NCBI GenBank assembly: GCA_001874335.1
Contig: MPDE01000004.1
Span: 62,001 to 126,000, forward strand
DNA length: 64,000 nucleotides
From: Bacteroidetes bacterium MedPE-SWsnd-G2
GTDB lineage: Bacteria; Bacteroidota; Bacteroidia; Flavobacteriales; Flavobacteriaceae
Direction of reading: 5' to 3'
Shown: positions 51,657 through 60,584 of the stretch, piece by piece
Numbering within the stretch: the stretch's first letter is position 1
Layout of the letters: each line of letters opens with the position of its first letter
Notes under the pieces: generated by a model
Database searches by the model: none
Seen by the model: only the letters and a program-made list of their open reading frames with translations
Told to the model about the DNA's origin: nothing
Position numbers and translations under genes: made by a program

Positions 51657-52250
51657 ATGAAACAAATAGTTACAATTATTTTAGGTGTTGTTGGCCTATT
51701 TACGACCTACAGCAGTACTGCTCAAATTTGCCCTCCTACGGGATTTACAGATGGGAGTTCTCTTTACTTTTTCTATAATACAGGTACAATTGCTTGCGAA
51801 GACAGACCAGCATCTATTGTTGTGGATGCTTCTACTTTTAGTTTAGTGGATTGCGGAGAAGCTTATTCTGTATATGATTTAGAAAGTGGCGATCCTTTAT
51901 TAGATTTAAATTTCTTTGAAGCCGATTTTGGAGTTGGATTATGTGAATATACCGGAGGTGTATTGACCGGTGAAACCTTGTCTGATAATATGCAGGAACT
52001 TGTATTAAAAGGACTTTCGGTTTATCCTAACCCTGTTAAGAAAGGACAAGACATTAATATTAACTTTGCATCAGCTGTTGAAGGAAATATTGTTTTATAC
52101 GATGTTACTGGAAAGCAAATTAGAACTTATAATTTGGCTAAAGTGGTTGAAAAACGTTTAAATGTTGGTGAATTAATGAGTGGTATTTATATGTTGCGGA
52201 TTAATAATGGAACTGCGAGCGTAACCAAGAAAATTGTAATTCTGAATTAG
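51657..52250 (+). CDS. Small T9SS type A sorting domain protein (197 aa)
   Basis: An exported protein with a signal peptide (MKQIVTIILGVVGLFTTYSS, cleaved near AQICPP). The central region (about 25-115) has no recognisable domain; it contains four Cys (ICPPTG, ACEDRP, VDCGEA, LCEYTG) that could form two disulfides. The C-terminal 75 residues are a type A (Por secretion) sorting domain: LSVYPNPVKKGQDININF, IVLYDVTGKQIRTYNL, GELMSGIYMLRI and KKIVILN. It is the only type A sorting tail in the window. It is followed by its own terminator. Confidence 0.9.
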   Translation: MKQIVTIILGVVGLFTTYSSTAQICPPTGFTDGSSLYFFYNTGTIACEDRPASIVVDASTFSLVDCGEAYSVYDLESGDPLLDLNFFEADFGVGLCEYTGGVLTGETLSDNMQELVLKGLSVYPNPVKKGQDININFASAVEGNIVLYDVTGKQIRTYNLAKVVEKRLNVGELMSGIYMLRINNGTASVTKKIVILN

Positions 52251-52270
52251 AAAAATTTTAAATAGATATA

Positions 52271-52299
52271 AAAAGCTCCCAGTTTTGGGAGTTTTTTTG
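52271..52299 (+). terminator. Intrinsic terminator after the small T9SS gene
   Basis: Arms CTCCCA and TGGGAG (52277-52282 and 52287-52292) with a GTTT loop, followed by seven T residues and preceded by an A-run. Confidence 0.88.
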
Positions 52300-52332
52300 G
52301 TTTTTATATGATTACAAAAACTTTTAGAATTG

Positions 52333-52340
52333 TATTTTTG
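52333..52340 (+). promoter_or_regulatory. def -7 box
   Basis: TATTTTTG fits TAnnTTTG, 21 bases before the def ATG. No TTG at the usual distance. Confidence 0.5.
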
Positions 52341-52361
52341 CCGTAGAAAAGTGCATAAATA

Positions 52362-52952
52362 ATGATTTTACCTATTGTCGCTTATGGCGATCCAGTTTTA
52401 AGAAAGAAGGCTAAAGATATAACTCCTGAGTATCCAAATTTTGATGCTTTATTAGAAAACATGTTTGAAACCATGTATGGTGCCTATGGTGTTGGACTTG
52501 CAGCGCCTCAAATAGGCTTACCTATTAGAATGTTTTTGGTGGATACTGAACCATTTTCTGAAGACGAAAGTCTTTCTGATTCTGAAAAAGAAGAATTAAA
52601 AGGTTTTAAAAGAGTATTTATTAACGCTCAAATAACTGAGGAGTCTGGTGACGAATGGGCTTTTAGTGAAGGCTGTTTAAGTATTCCAGATGTTAGAGAA
52701 GATGTGTTTAGAAAACCTAATATCACCATTCAATATTTAGACGAAAATTTTGAATCTCATACCGAGTCTTTTAATGGTACAATTGCCCGAGTGATTCAGC
52801 ATGAGTACGATCATATTGAAGGAATTTTGTTTACCGACAAACTATCTTCATTTAAAAAGCGTTTAATTTCAGGACGATTAACCAATATCTCAAAAGGTAA
52901 GGTAAAAGTGGATTATAGAATGCGTTTTCCTGCAATGAAAAAGAAACGTTAA
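52362..52952 (+). CDS. def: Peptide deformylase
   Basis: A 196-residue metalloenzyme that removes the N-formyl group from nascent proteins. All three motifs are present: GVGLAAPQIGL near residue 46, EGCLSIPDVRE near residue 104 (Cys ligand) and IQHEYDHIEGILF near residue 147 (HExxH-type His ligands with Glu). An insertion between motifs I and II (EPFSEDESLSDSEKEELKGF) and a basic C-terminus are common in Bacteroidota enzymes. It has its own promoter box; DUF5606 follows after 62 bases. Confidence 0.97.
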   Translation: MILPIVAYGDPVLRKKAKDITPEYPNFDALLENMFETMYGAYGVGLAAPQIGLPIRMFLVDTEPFSEDESLSDSEKEELKGFKRVFINAQITEESGDEWAFSEGCLSIPDVREDVFRKPNITIQYLDENFESHTESFNGTIARVIQHEYDHIEGILFTDKLSSFKKRLISGRLTNISKGKVKVDYRMRFPAMKKKR

Positions 52953-52979
52953 TTAGTACAAAAATTAAGGGCATTGCCA

Positions 52980-52987
52980 TATATTTG
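52980..52987 (+). promoter_or_regulatory. DUF5606 gene -7 box
   Basis: TATATTTG fits TAnnTTTG, 27 bases before the ATG; the -33 position lacks a TTG. Confidence 0.45.
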
Positions 52988-53014
52988 CTGCCCGAAAAAA
53001 AATAGAAACAAATT

Positions 53015-53443
53015 ATGGGATTAGATAAAATTCTTTCAATTTCTGGTAAACCAGGATTATATAAAATTGTAACTCAAACAAGAGGAGGCTTCGTAGCTGA
53101 ATCATTGATAGATGGTAAACGTCTTACGGTTAATATTCATAGTAACATCAGTATTTTAAGTGAAATCGCTATTTACACTTTGACTGAAGAGTTACCTCTT
53201 AGAGAAGTATTATTAAAGATTAAAACTAAGGAAGAAGGAAACGCTACTTCGGTTGGTCATAAAGATGGTAAAGATGCTTTAGAAGCTTATTTCTTTGACG
53301 TATTGCCAGAATATGATGAAGATCGTGTTTACGCTAGTGACATCAAGAAAATTGTACAATGGTACAACTTGCTTCAAAAAAATGAATTATTAGCGGTTTT
53401 AGACGAAGATAAGTCTGAAGAGGTAACCGAAGAAGAAGCCTAA
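53015..53443 (+). CDS. DUF5606 family protein
   Basis: A 142-residue cytoplasmic protein typical of Bacteroidota. The N-terminus LDKILSISGKPGLYKIVTQT with GGFVAESLIDGKR matches DUF5606. The rest is charged, with DALEAYFFDVLPEYDEDRVY and SDIKKIVQWYNLLQKNELL, and an acidic C-terminal tail. The function is unknown. It lies between def and mazG, with 26 bases to mazG, so it probably shares a transcript with it. Confidence 0.9.
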   Translation: MGLDKILSISGKPGLYKIVTQTRGGFVAESLIDGKRLTVNIHSNISILSEIAIYTLTEELPLREVLLKIKTKEEGNATSVGHKDGKDALEAYFFDVLPEYDEDRVYASDIKKIVQWYNLLQKNELLAVLDEDKSEEVTEEEA

Positions 53444-53469
53444 GCATAGTATTTCACTATTTCATTACA

Positions 53470-54249
53470 ATGAATTCAAGAGCAAATCAACTTAAAGCGT
53501 TTGATCGTTTATTAGACATCATGGATGACCTTCGTGAAAAATGCCCTTGGGATAAAAAGCAAACCTTAGAATCTTTAAGACACTTAACAATTGAAGAGGT
53601 GTATGAGTTGGGAGATGCTATTTTAGATAATGATTTAGAAGAGGTGAAAAAGGAATTAGGCGATGTGTTATTGCACATTGTTTTTTATTCCAAAATAGGA
53701 AGTGAAAGTCAGAGTTTTGACATCGCAGATGTTTGTAATTCTATTTCTGATAAGTTGATTGAGCGGCATCCTCATATTTATGGTGATGTGATTGTCGAGA
53801 ATGAAGAAGATGTAAAGCGAAATTGGGAGCAAATCAAGTTAAAGGAAAAAGGAAAGACTTCTGTATTGCAAGGAGTTCCAAAGAGTTTGCCTGCAATGGT
53901 AAAAGCTAATAGAATTCAAGATAAGGTTGCTGGTGTTGGGTTTGACTGGGAGCATGCCAATCAAGTTTGGGAGAAGGTTGAAGAGGAGATTAGCGAGTTG
54001 AAAACTGAGGTTGAAGCTAAAAATCAAGATAGAATTGAAAGTGAGTTTGGAGATGTTCTCTTTTCTATGATAAACTACGCTCGATTCTTGAATGTCAATC
54101 CAGAAAATGCACTTGAGCGCACGAACAAAACATTTAGCAAACGGTTTCAATATTTAGAAGCCAAAGCTAAGGAAGCTAATAAGAGTATGCATGACATGAC
54201 TTTAGCTGAAATGAATGTGTTCTGGGAACAAGCAAAAAATATTAAATAG
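53470..54249 (+). CDS. mazG: Nucleoside triphosphate pyrophosphohydrolase MazG
   Basis: A 259-residue protein with two tandem MazG domains that hydrolyse (d)NTPs to NMP and PPi. The first domain has KCPWDKKQTLESLRHLTIEE and the metal-binding EEVYELGDAI and KKELGDVLLHIVFYSK. The second has VEEEISELKTEVEAK and ESEFGDVLFSMINYARF. The EExxE and ExxD ligands are retained in both. Length and arrangement equal E. coli MazG. It is followed by a structured 3' region (54296-54416). Confidence 0.96.
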   Translation: MNSRANQLKAFDRLLDIMDDLREKCPWDKKQTLESLRHLTIEEVYELGDAILDNDLEEVKKELGDVLLHIVFYSKIGSESQSFDIADVCNSISDKLIERHPHIYGDVIVENEEDVKRNWEQIKLKEKGKTSVLQGVPKSLPAMVKANRIQDKVAGVGFDWEHANQVWEKVEEEISELKTEVEAKNQDRIESEFGDVLFSMINYARFLNVNPENALERTNKTFSKRFQYLEAKAKEANKSMHDMTLAEMNVFWEQAKNIK

Positions 54250-54295
54250 CTTTTAAACATCTAAAGTTTAAGACAAAGCGTATATAAAGGTAATG

Positions 54296-54353
54296 AAACC
54301 CTTTGGGGAATGGAAAATGAATATTTTTCTTAGACCTATGTCAAAAGGGTTTT
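54296..54353 (+). terminator. Long-range hairpin with T-tract downstream of mazG
   Basis: AAACCCTTT (54296-54304) pairs with AAAGGGTTT (54344-54352), followed by more T. The 39-base loop holds an inner GAAAA/TTTTC pairing. It could end the mazG transcript or be a small structured RNA. Confidence 0.45.
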
Positions 54354-54373
54354 TTAGTTTAGTTAGTTAGTTG

Positions 54374-54416
54374 TTAAATCCTATCAGCAGAGCGCCGATA
54401 GGATTTAATGTTTTTA
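54374..54416 (+). terminator. Second hairpin between mazG and the DUF349 gene
   Basis: Arms TTAAATCCTATC (54374-54385) and GATAGGATTTAA (54397-54408) form a perfect 12-bp stem, followed on the plus strand by TGTTTTT. It lies just before the stop of the convergent DUF349 gene and may serve both directions. Confidence 0.6.
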
Positions 54417-54420
54417 AGGC

Positions 54421-56385
54421 TTAGTATAAGCTCTTAATTTTCTTTAGTTTTTCTTGCCAAACTTCTAAATCTTGTTTGTGCTTATCAATATTGTTGTACA
54501 CCTCTTTAACTAATGGATTTTCTTGATCTACATTAGAGAAAAACTGTAGGTTGTTTTCTAATTGATTGATTTCAGACTTAATTTCACTAATTCGTTTTCT
54601 TACAAAATTTTGTTCATTGTCTAACAATCTGGTGTCATTAGGGTTTGATAACGATTCAAGCTTGTTCTCAAACTTAATCATATCTACCTTAGACTTGTCC
54701 ATGTTTATTTTGTCAAATAAGCCATCTATAACTTTATGAAATTTACCTTCAATGTAACGTTTGTTTTGAGGTACAGCACCTAGCTGTTTCCATTCGTTAA
54801 TCTTAGATTTTAGTAATTCGATGCTTTCTTCTGCAGTACCTGTTAGCTCTAAAGTTTTTAGATTATCTAAAGCGGCAACTTTTTTCTCAAACTCTTCATT
54901 AAGTTCTTTGTTGGCCGCATTTCGTTCTTGGTGTAGTTTGTCAAAATAGTGATTACACGCAGCCTTAAACTGTTTCCAAATCTTATCACTATCTTTTCTC
55001 GGTACGTGTCCAATTTTTTTCCAGTCGCTCTGTATTTTTTTCATTAACGGAGTAACGGTATCAAAATCGTCATTGTCTTTATTATCTTCGGCAACTTTTA
55101 TCAGGTCCAGTTTACTTTGAAGATTAGAGTATTGTTCCTTTTTTAAATTCTTGTAGAACGAGTTTTTATTTCTATTAAACTCTCTTACAGCTGATTTAAA
55201 TTTGGCCCAAGTAGCTTCGTTAACTTTTAGTGGAACCTTTCCAGCATTAAAAAACTCGGTCCTTAAGTTATCTATACTTTTTATTTTGTTTTGCCATGCT
55301 TGATGAGAGTTTCCTTTGTCGGATACTACTTCATTGATTTTAGCAATGATTTCCTCTTTTTTAGCAAGATTAGCTTCGTATGCTTTGTCAATATCTGCAT
55401 AATAAGATTGGCGCTTGTCATGGATGATTTTAGTGGCATTACTAAATCGCTCCCATATTTCGTCACGGTGTTCCTTTGCAACTGGGCCTAAATCTTCTTT
55501 CCACATTTTATGTAGAACCTGTAATTCTCTAAAAACACGATTTATGTTATTGTCTTTAGCTAATTCTTCAGCCTGCTCTATAATCTTTGTTTTCTTCTCT
55601 AAGTTGTGCTTAAAGTCCATATCACGCAAATCACGGTTGATATGTAAGAAATCATAAAAACGTTCAACATGATGATGGTAAGTATTCCACGCGTTGTTGT
55701 ATTTGTCTCGAGGTATTGGCCCAGCATTTCTCCATTCTTCTTGAAGTTCTTTAAAATGCTTATAAGTGGTATTTATATTTTCTTCAACATTAAGTAAGCC
55801 TTTAATCTCTTCAATGATATTCAATCTATTGGCCAAGTTAGCCTTTAAAGAGTTTTCTAAGGTTTGGTAGTAATCCTTAAGTCTTGTTTTGTATTCTTTG
55901 TATGCCGAATTAAAATCTTTTTTAAGAGGAGTTGAGTAATAAAAATCAATTTCATTTCCGCCTTCACTTAAAAATTCTTCTTTCTTTTCTTCTAAAAGTT
56001 CTCCAAACTTGGCATTAAACTCATTTTTAATTTCATTAATCTGAGCTTTAATATTTTGAACTTTGTGATGCTTTAGTAAGTCTTGAAACTCATGTACAAG
56101 CATTGCCATTGACATTGCATGATAATCTTTTTCTTCGATTTCATGGCGCTCTTCATTTTCTTCATCTTCTGCATCTTCTGCATTTGAAGCTTCAATTTCA
56201 TTCACATGGTTTTCAGCTTCTCCTTCTGAGTTCTGTTCAGTTTGATTTTCTTCAACAGCTTCTTTTGTAGATTCTGGACTTTCTTCAACAGATTCTAAAG
56301 TTTTTTCGGTGTCTTTTGCAGTTGTTTCTGGAGTGATGTTTTCTTCTATTCCATCTGCATTCTGCAGGTTATCTTTCTCTGACAT
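54421..56385 (-). CDS. DUF349 repeat protein (654 aa)
   Basis: A soluble, mostly helical protein. The first about 85 residues are very acidic (Glu-rich) and probably disordered. After that there are at least five DUF349 units, each about 75 residues, with the motif W(K)xxGxVPxxxxxxxWxxFxxAxxxFF: EEWRNAGPIPRDKYNNAWNT, MWKEDLGPVAKEHRDEIWER, EFFNAGKVPLKVNEATWAKF, DWKKIGHVPRKDSDKIWKQF and EWKQLGAVPQNKRYIEGKF. The C-terminal 70 residues form a coiled coil (SEINQLENNLQFFSN). The function of DUF349 proteins is not established. Monocistronic by position. Confidence 0.92.
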   Translation of the reverse strand: MSEKDNLQNADGIEENITPETTAKDTEKTLESVEESPESTKEAVEENQTEQNSEGEAENHVNEIEASNAEDAEDEENEERHEIEEKDYHAMSMAMLVHEFQDLLKHHKVQNIKAQINEIKNEFNAKFGELLEEKKEEFLSEGGNEIDFYYSTPLKKDFNSAYKEYKTRLKDYYQTLENSLKANLANRLNIIEEIKGLLNVEENINTTYKHFKELQEEWRNAGPIPRDKYNNAWNTYHHHVERFYDFLHINRDLRDMDFKHNLEKKTKIIEQAEELAKDNNINRVFRELQVLHKMWKEDLGPVAKEHRDEIWERFSNATKIIHDKRQSYYADIDKAYEANLAKKEEIIAKINEVVSDKGNSHQAWQNKIKSIDNLRTEFFNAGKVPLKVNEATWAKFKSAVREFNRNKNSFYKNLKKEQYSNLQSKLDLIKVAEDNKDNDDFDTVTPLMKKIQSDWKKIGHVPRKDSDKIWKQFKAACNHYFDKLHQERNAANKELNEEFEKKVAALDNLKTLELTGTAEESIELLKSKINEWKQLGAVPQNKRYIEGKFHKVIDGLFDKINMDKSKVDMIKFENKLESLSNPNDTRLLDNEQNFVRKRISEIKSEINQLENNLQFFSNVDQENPLVKEVYNNIDKHKQDLEVWQEKLKKIKSLY

Positions 56386-56466
56386 TATTACAATGTATTT
56401 AGTTTAAAAGCTAAATATACTAACACATTATCAGATAACAAAGGCTTTAGCTTATTTGAAATCAAT

Positions 56467-57225
56467 TTAAGCTTCTTGCCAAATTGCCCAAGATTTCTCT
56501 GCCTGAAATTCTAACATTTTTAGTCCGTTGCAACAAACAGATTCAAATCGTTTGCCACGTCTTAAAAATAAGGTCTCCTTTGGGTTGTAGATGAGGTCAA
56601 ATAGTAAATGTTTAGCAGTTAAAAATTGATACGGAATATCCGGTGCAGAATTCACATCAGGGAAGGTTCCTAAAGGCGTGCAGTTAATTATAATGTGATG
56701 TGATTTTAAAATGCTTTTATTCACATCAGCATACAAAATAGTATTTGGTTTTGAGGAGGTTCTCGATACGAAGGTTGCTTTTATGTCTAAATCTAAAAGC
56801 ACCTTATAAACTGCTTTTGAAGCACCGCCTGTCCCTAATATTAATGCTTGTTTGTGATTTGGTTTTAGGTATTTGGAAATACTCCCTTTGAATCCGTAAT
56901 AATCTGAATTGTATCCTACTAACTTGTTGTCTTTAAATTTAATGGTGTTTACGGCTCCAATTTGTTTGGCAATAGGGTCTATATTATCTAAAAATGGAAT
57001 GATTTTTTCTTTATAAGGAATGGTCACATTTAATCCTTTTAATTGCGGATTTTTATCTATGACCTCTGAGAATTGGGCAATGTTGGGAATGTCAAAATTA
57101 GTATAAGAATGGGGTAGGTGTGCCATCTTAAACTTGTTAGTAAAGTAAGTTTTAGAAAAGGAGTAAGAAATGTTTTTACCTAAAAGGCCAAACTCAGCTT
57201 TTTTGTGTTCTTGTTTTTTGTCCAT
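56467..57225 (-). CDS. aroE: Shikimate dehydrogenase
   Basis: A 252-residue NADP-dependent enzyme (3-dehydroshikimate to shikimate, aromatic amino acid synthesis). The N-terminus FGLLGKNISYSFSKTYF holds the substrate Ser pair (SxS), LNVTIPYKEKIIPFLD contains the catalytic Lys, AIGAVNTIKF the Asn, and LILGTGGASKAVYKVL the nucleotide loop; CNGLKMLEFQAEKSW closes the substrate site. A slightly short AroE. The gene starts inside the last 32 bases of the upstream DUF368 gene, so it is cotranscribed with the DUF368 pair. Confidence 0.95.
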   Translation of the reverse strand: MDKKQEHKKAEFGLLGKNISYSFSKTYFTNKFKMAHLPHSYTNFDIPNIAQFSEVIDKNPQLKGLNVTIPYKEKIIPFLDNIDPIAKQIGAVNTIKFKDNKLVGYNSDYYGFKGSISKYLKPNHKQALILGTGGASKAVYKVLLDLDIKATFVSRTSSKPNTILYADVNKSILKSHHIIINCTPLGTFPDVNSAPDIPYQFLTAKHLLFDLIYNPKETLFLRRGKRFESVCCNGLKMLEFQAEKSWAIWQEA

Positions 57226-58213
57226 ACCATTCTAATCCTAATACAATTGCTATACCTAAGATAATATAAAAAAGAGCAAGGTAGGTTTCAGAAGTTAATT
57301 CAGGAATATACCTTTCATAATACACAATTATTTTTTTACCCGTAGAATCTAAGATAAAATTTCCGGCTTCATCCATTTTGTAATTTGTCACCTTCCAAGG
57401 CCAAACAACTCCCAAAGAACCTGTTATAAAGCCAATAATTGTTGTGGTTGTAATATTTTTATAGTGTTTTAAAATGTAACTCAAAGCATGAGAAAAGCTA
57501 ACTAATCCAACAACAGAACCAAGTGTGAAAACGGCTAATACTTTTAGCATCCTAATGCGGTTAGGGTCATTCACAAATTGAAAGTCGCCCACAAATAAGT
57601 CTGCCATCGTATCGTACAATGCATTTACAGAATCCACTAATAGCAGAACGTAATTACCGAGTAAAATTAGAATAAACGACCCAGAGAAACCTGGTAAGGT
57701 CATTCCTGATACGCTAATAATCCCGCAGAAAAACACAAACCATAAATTGTCATTTTCTGTAGCTGGATTTAAAAAACTAATACTTAAACCAGCAGCTATA
57801 CCAAAAATTAAGGCAATAATAGTTTTAGTATTCCAAGCCCTAAAATCTTTGCTGATAAAATATATAGAACCTACAATCATACCGAAAAACAGGCTCCAAA
57901 CAAATAATTCATGAGTTTGTAGGTAGTAATCTAAAATTTTAGAAACACTAAAATAACTGATGATCATTCCAAAAAACAGAAGACTTAAAAAACGACCGTT
58001 TATATATTGAAAAAACGATTTAAATCGCCCAGCTAAAAGTAATTTTAATGCTTTACCATTAACCTTTTGAAGTGAATAAATAAATTCTTCATAGAATCCA
58101 CCAACAAAAGCTACAACACCTCCAGACACCCCAGGCACTTTATTTGCCGCACCCATTGCTAATCCCTTTAGGACTAAAAATATTTTGTCTTTTAGTGTTC
58201 TGGTGTGTTCCAT
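57194..58213 (-). CDS. DUF368 membrane protein, copy 1 (339 aa)
   Basis: An integral membrane protein with about eight hydrophobic segments. The family signature LKGLAMGAANKVPGVSGGVV is at the N-terminus and its internal repeat SVSGMTLPGFSGSFILILLG near the middle; both carry the PG(V/F)SG motif. DUF368 proteins have been linked to polyprenyl-phosphate recycling (PopT-type flippases), which would fit cell envelope synthesis; I rely on family resemblance for this. It is 0 bases downstream of its paralogue and overlaps aroE by 32 bases. It carries a loop insertion (NFILDSTGKKIIVYYERYIP) absent or different in the other copy. Confidence 0.9.
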   Translation of the reverse strand: MEHTRTLKDKIFLVLKGLAMGAANKVPGVSGGVVAFVGGFYEEFIYSLQKVNGKALKLLLAGRFKSFFQYINGRFLSLLFFGMIISYFSVSKILDYYLQTHELFVWSLFFGMIVGSIYFISKDFRAWNTKTIIALIFGIAAGLSISFLNPATENDNLWFVFFCGIISVSGMTLPGFSGSFILILLGNYVLLLVDSVNALYDTMADLFVGDFQFVNDPNRIRMLKVLAVFTLGSVVGLVSFSHALSYILKHYKNITTTTIIGFITGSLGVVWPWKVTNYKMDEAGNFILDSTGKKIIVYYERYIPELTSETYLALFYIILGIAIVLGLEWYGQKTRTQKS

Positions 58214-59134
58214 TTAAGCCTTTTTTGAACCGATACGTTCTAAAATAAAGATAGTAAGAAAACCGAATATCATTAAGCCAATTGCTAACCCAATTTGTGC
58301 ATCACCAGGAAAATCAAAAGGAGAAATACTAATATCTTGTAACGGCACTTTAACGCCTTTGGAGTTTATTCTCCAACTAATGGTTTCTTTCCAAGGCCAA
58401 ACTTTGTTTAATGAGCCTAAAATAAATCCTGTTAAAACGGCTAAAGTTATATCACTATAATGTTTAAACAACCACTTTAATAATTTACTAAAACTTAAAA
58501 GGCCTATTGTTGCTCCAGTTCCGAAAATTGCAATTGATTTGATATCGGTAGTATTGATTGCAGTACTTAATGTTGTATAAGCTCCTAAAATCACGAGAAT
58601 AAAAGAACCGGAAATACCAGGTAAAATCATGGCGCAAATGGCTATTGCTCCGGCAACAAATAAAAACCAAGGATTTTCATTGTCACCCATTGAGGGTAGC
58701 GTTGTTATGAAATAGGCGAGTAAAGCTCCGATTAAAAAACAAGCTATGGTTTTAATATTCCAACTTTTGACTTCTTTTCCAACGTAATAAATACTGGCAA
58801 CGATTAACCCAAAAAAGAATGACCAAATAAGAATTGGTTCATGCTCAATTAGGTAACTGGCAATTTTCATAAAGGTTACATAGCTCACTAAAATTCCACT
58901 TAATAAAGCAAGTAAAAAATTACCGTTTGCTTGTTTCCAAAAGGCCGCAAAACCTTCTTCTTTTAAAGTTTTGAATAAGGCTAGGTTGACATTACTGATG
59001 GTGGTAATTAATTCTTGATAAATCCCTGATATTAGTGCGATAGTACCTCCCGAAACTCCAGGAACGGCATCTGCTGCTCCCATTGCTATACCTTTTAAGG
59101 CAATAACTATGTAATCTGAAAAACGTCTTTGCAT
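58214..59134 (-). CDS. DUF368 membrane protein, copy 2 (306 aa)
   Basis: The start is placed at ATG 59134 (MQRRFSDYIVIALKGIAMGA), which begins where the paralogue begins; an open frame reaches 26 codons further upstream into the TPR gene but has no support. The same two family motifs are present: GAADAVPGVSGGTIALISGI and CAMILPGISGSFILVILG, with eight or so hydrophobic segments and VWPWKETISW near the end, as in copy 1 (VVWPWKVTNY). The tandem pair is adjacent, stop to start. Probably another envelope lipid carrier transporter. Confidence 0.9.
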   Translation of the reverse strand: MQRRFSDYIVIALKGIAMGAADAVPGVSGGTIALISGIYQELITTISNVNLALFKTLKEEGFAAFWKQANGNFLLALLSGILVSYVTFMKIASYLIEHEPILIWSFFFGLIVASIYYVGKEVKSWNIKTIACFLIGALLAYFITTLPSMGDNENPWFLFVAGAIAICAMILPGISGSFILVILGAYTTLSTAINTTDIKSIAIFGTGATIGLLSFSKLLKWLFKHYSDITLAVLTGFILGSLNKVWPWKETISWRINSKGVKVPLQDISISPFDFPGDAQIGLAIGLMIFGFLTIFILERIGSKKA

Positions 59135-59171
59135 GTACAATTTTAAATAAGAATTGTAAAGGTATGCAAAT

Positions 59172-60584
59172 TTAGTTGGAACAGTTTTTTGCTGTAGAAA
59201 TAATATTCGCAACTGATGGTTTTGTTGCTATACGAGGAAATAATTCGTCTAAAATGAAAAAGTATTCAGGGTCTAGTTTTAAACCGTTTTTCAAATAATA
59301 TTTTCCTTTGTCGCTTTGCATTGTAGTATAAAACAAACCTGCTAGTCTATAAACTACTTCGGGAGTTTCAGGGTAGAATTCTTCGGTTTGTTCTAGACTG
59401 TAAATGGCAGCTTCAAACTCGCCTAAACTAATTAAAATATCAGCACGACTTAACCAAGTGTCAAGCTCGTAATTGCCTAGCTCTAAAGTTCTTTTGTAAC
59501 CTCTTTCAGCCTCTTCAAAATAATGTAATCTCTGGTTGATCTGGGCAAAAAGCTTCCAGTAATTGACATTGTCTTGATCTATATTTATCGCTTTATTAAT
59601 GTAGTAAAGCGCCTTTCTATAATTTCTTTTTTGTAAATAGAATTTTGTAATTGCAATCCAACCTTTGTCTAACATAGGGTCTTCATGCACGGTTTTAAAA
59701 TAGTATTGCACGGCCATGTCATCATTGTTAAGACGCTCAAAACATTTACCAATACGCAGCAAAGCAAATGATGTTGGCTCTTCTAAAGCCAAGGTGATTT
59801 TATAATTATCAATTGCTTCAGGATAACGATTTAGTTTTTCAAGTACCTTACCCTTTTCTATATAAGCCCCAACAAAACTATCGTCAGAATATATAGCAAA
59901 GTCAAACGCAGCAAGCGCTTTTTTTAATTCTTTAGTGTGAACATATTGTTTGCCCAATTGGTGCCATGCTACCTCGCAATATGGGTTTTTATTTAAATAA
60001 TCATTTAAGAATAAAATGGCATCTTCGTTCTCTTCTAAAAATTCAAAACAATACACAATGTTGTAAAGAGCGGAGTAGTCATGCAAATCAATTTCTAAAC
60101 ACTTGATAAAGTTATTCTTTGCATTTTCAAATTGGTCTAAGAATAAATATTCCATACCAAGTAGTGCAAACAAATCGGCTTTATCATTGTCTGTGTTACA
60201 CATTTCAAGTGCAATTAATAAGGTGTCAATTGCTTTTTGATGTTCATCTTGTTTTGAAAAGATACTGGCTTTTTGAATGTAAACTTCTTCATTAGAAGGC
60301 TCTAAAGTGTGCAATACATTTAAAAGGCTGTCTGCTTTTTCGAGCTTATTTTCTAAAACGTAAATTTCAACCTGAAATAATTTTAAGGTAACAGATGAGA
60401 TGTGTTGGTCTAATCCCATCTTAATAGCTTTTTTTGCCAAAGCTATTTTTCCAATCTCTAAATAATGCTGAATAATATTCTCAAACTCAATTGAATCAAA
60501 GAAAAAGACATTATTTGTCTTAAGCATCGATTCAAAGCGGGTTAGGGATTCATCATTATAGTCTTCACTTGGGCTAAAGTCCAT
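59172..60584 (-). CDS. Tetratricopeptide repeat protein (470 aa)
   Basis: A soluble protein made almost entirely of TPR units (about 11-12 helical pairs). Clear units include FALLGMEYLFLDQFENAKNN, VAWHQLGKQYVHTKELKKAL, AYIEKGKVLEKLNRYPEAID and ALLRIGKCFERLNNDDMAVQ, with typical W/L/G/Y/A positions. No signal peptide, lipobox or membrane segment was seen, so it is cytoplasmic. The role is presumably scaffolding; the partner is unknown. It is the first gene of the TPR-DUF368-DUF368-aroE run, with 37 bases to the DUF368 start. Confidence 0.92.
   Translation of the reverse strand: MDFSPSEDYNDESLTRFESMLKTNNVFFFDSIEFENIIQHYLEIGKIALAKKAIKMGLDQHISSVTLKLFQVEIYVLENKLEKADSLLNVLHTLEPSNEEVYIQKASIFSKQDEHQKAIDTLLIALEMCNTDNDKADLFALLGMEYLFLDQFENAKNNFIKCLEIDLHDYSALYNIVYCFEFLEENEDAILFLNDYLNKNPYCEVAWHQLGKQYVHTKELKKALAAFDFAIYSDDSFVGAYIEKGKVLEKLNRYPEAIDNYKITLALEEPTSFALLRIGKCFERLNNDDMAVQYYFKTVHEDPMLDKGWIAITKFYLQKRNYRKALYYINKAINIDQDNVNYWKLFAQINQRLHYFEEAERGYKRTLELGNYELDTWLSRADILISLGEFEAAIYSLEQTEEFYPETPEVVYRLAGLFYTTMQSDKGKYYLKNGLKLDPEYFFILDELFPRIATKPSVANIISTAKNCSN

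Noticed and set aside
58214-59212. Longer version of the second DUF368 protein starting at 59212
   Set aside because: The extra 26 residues overlap the end of the TPR gene and have no counterpart in the paralogue; the ATG at 59134 aligns with the family start.
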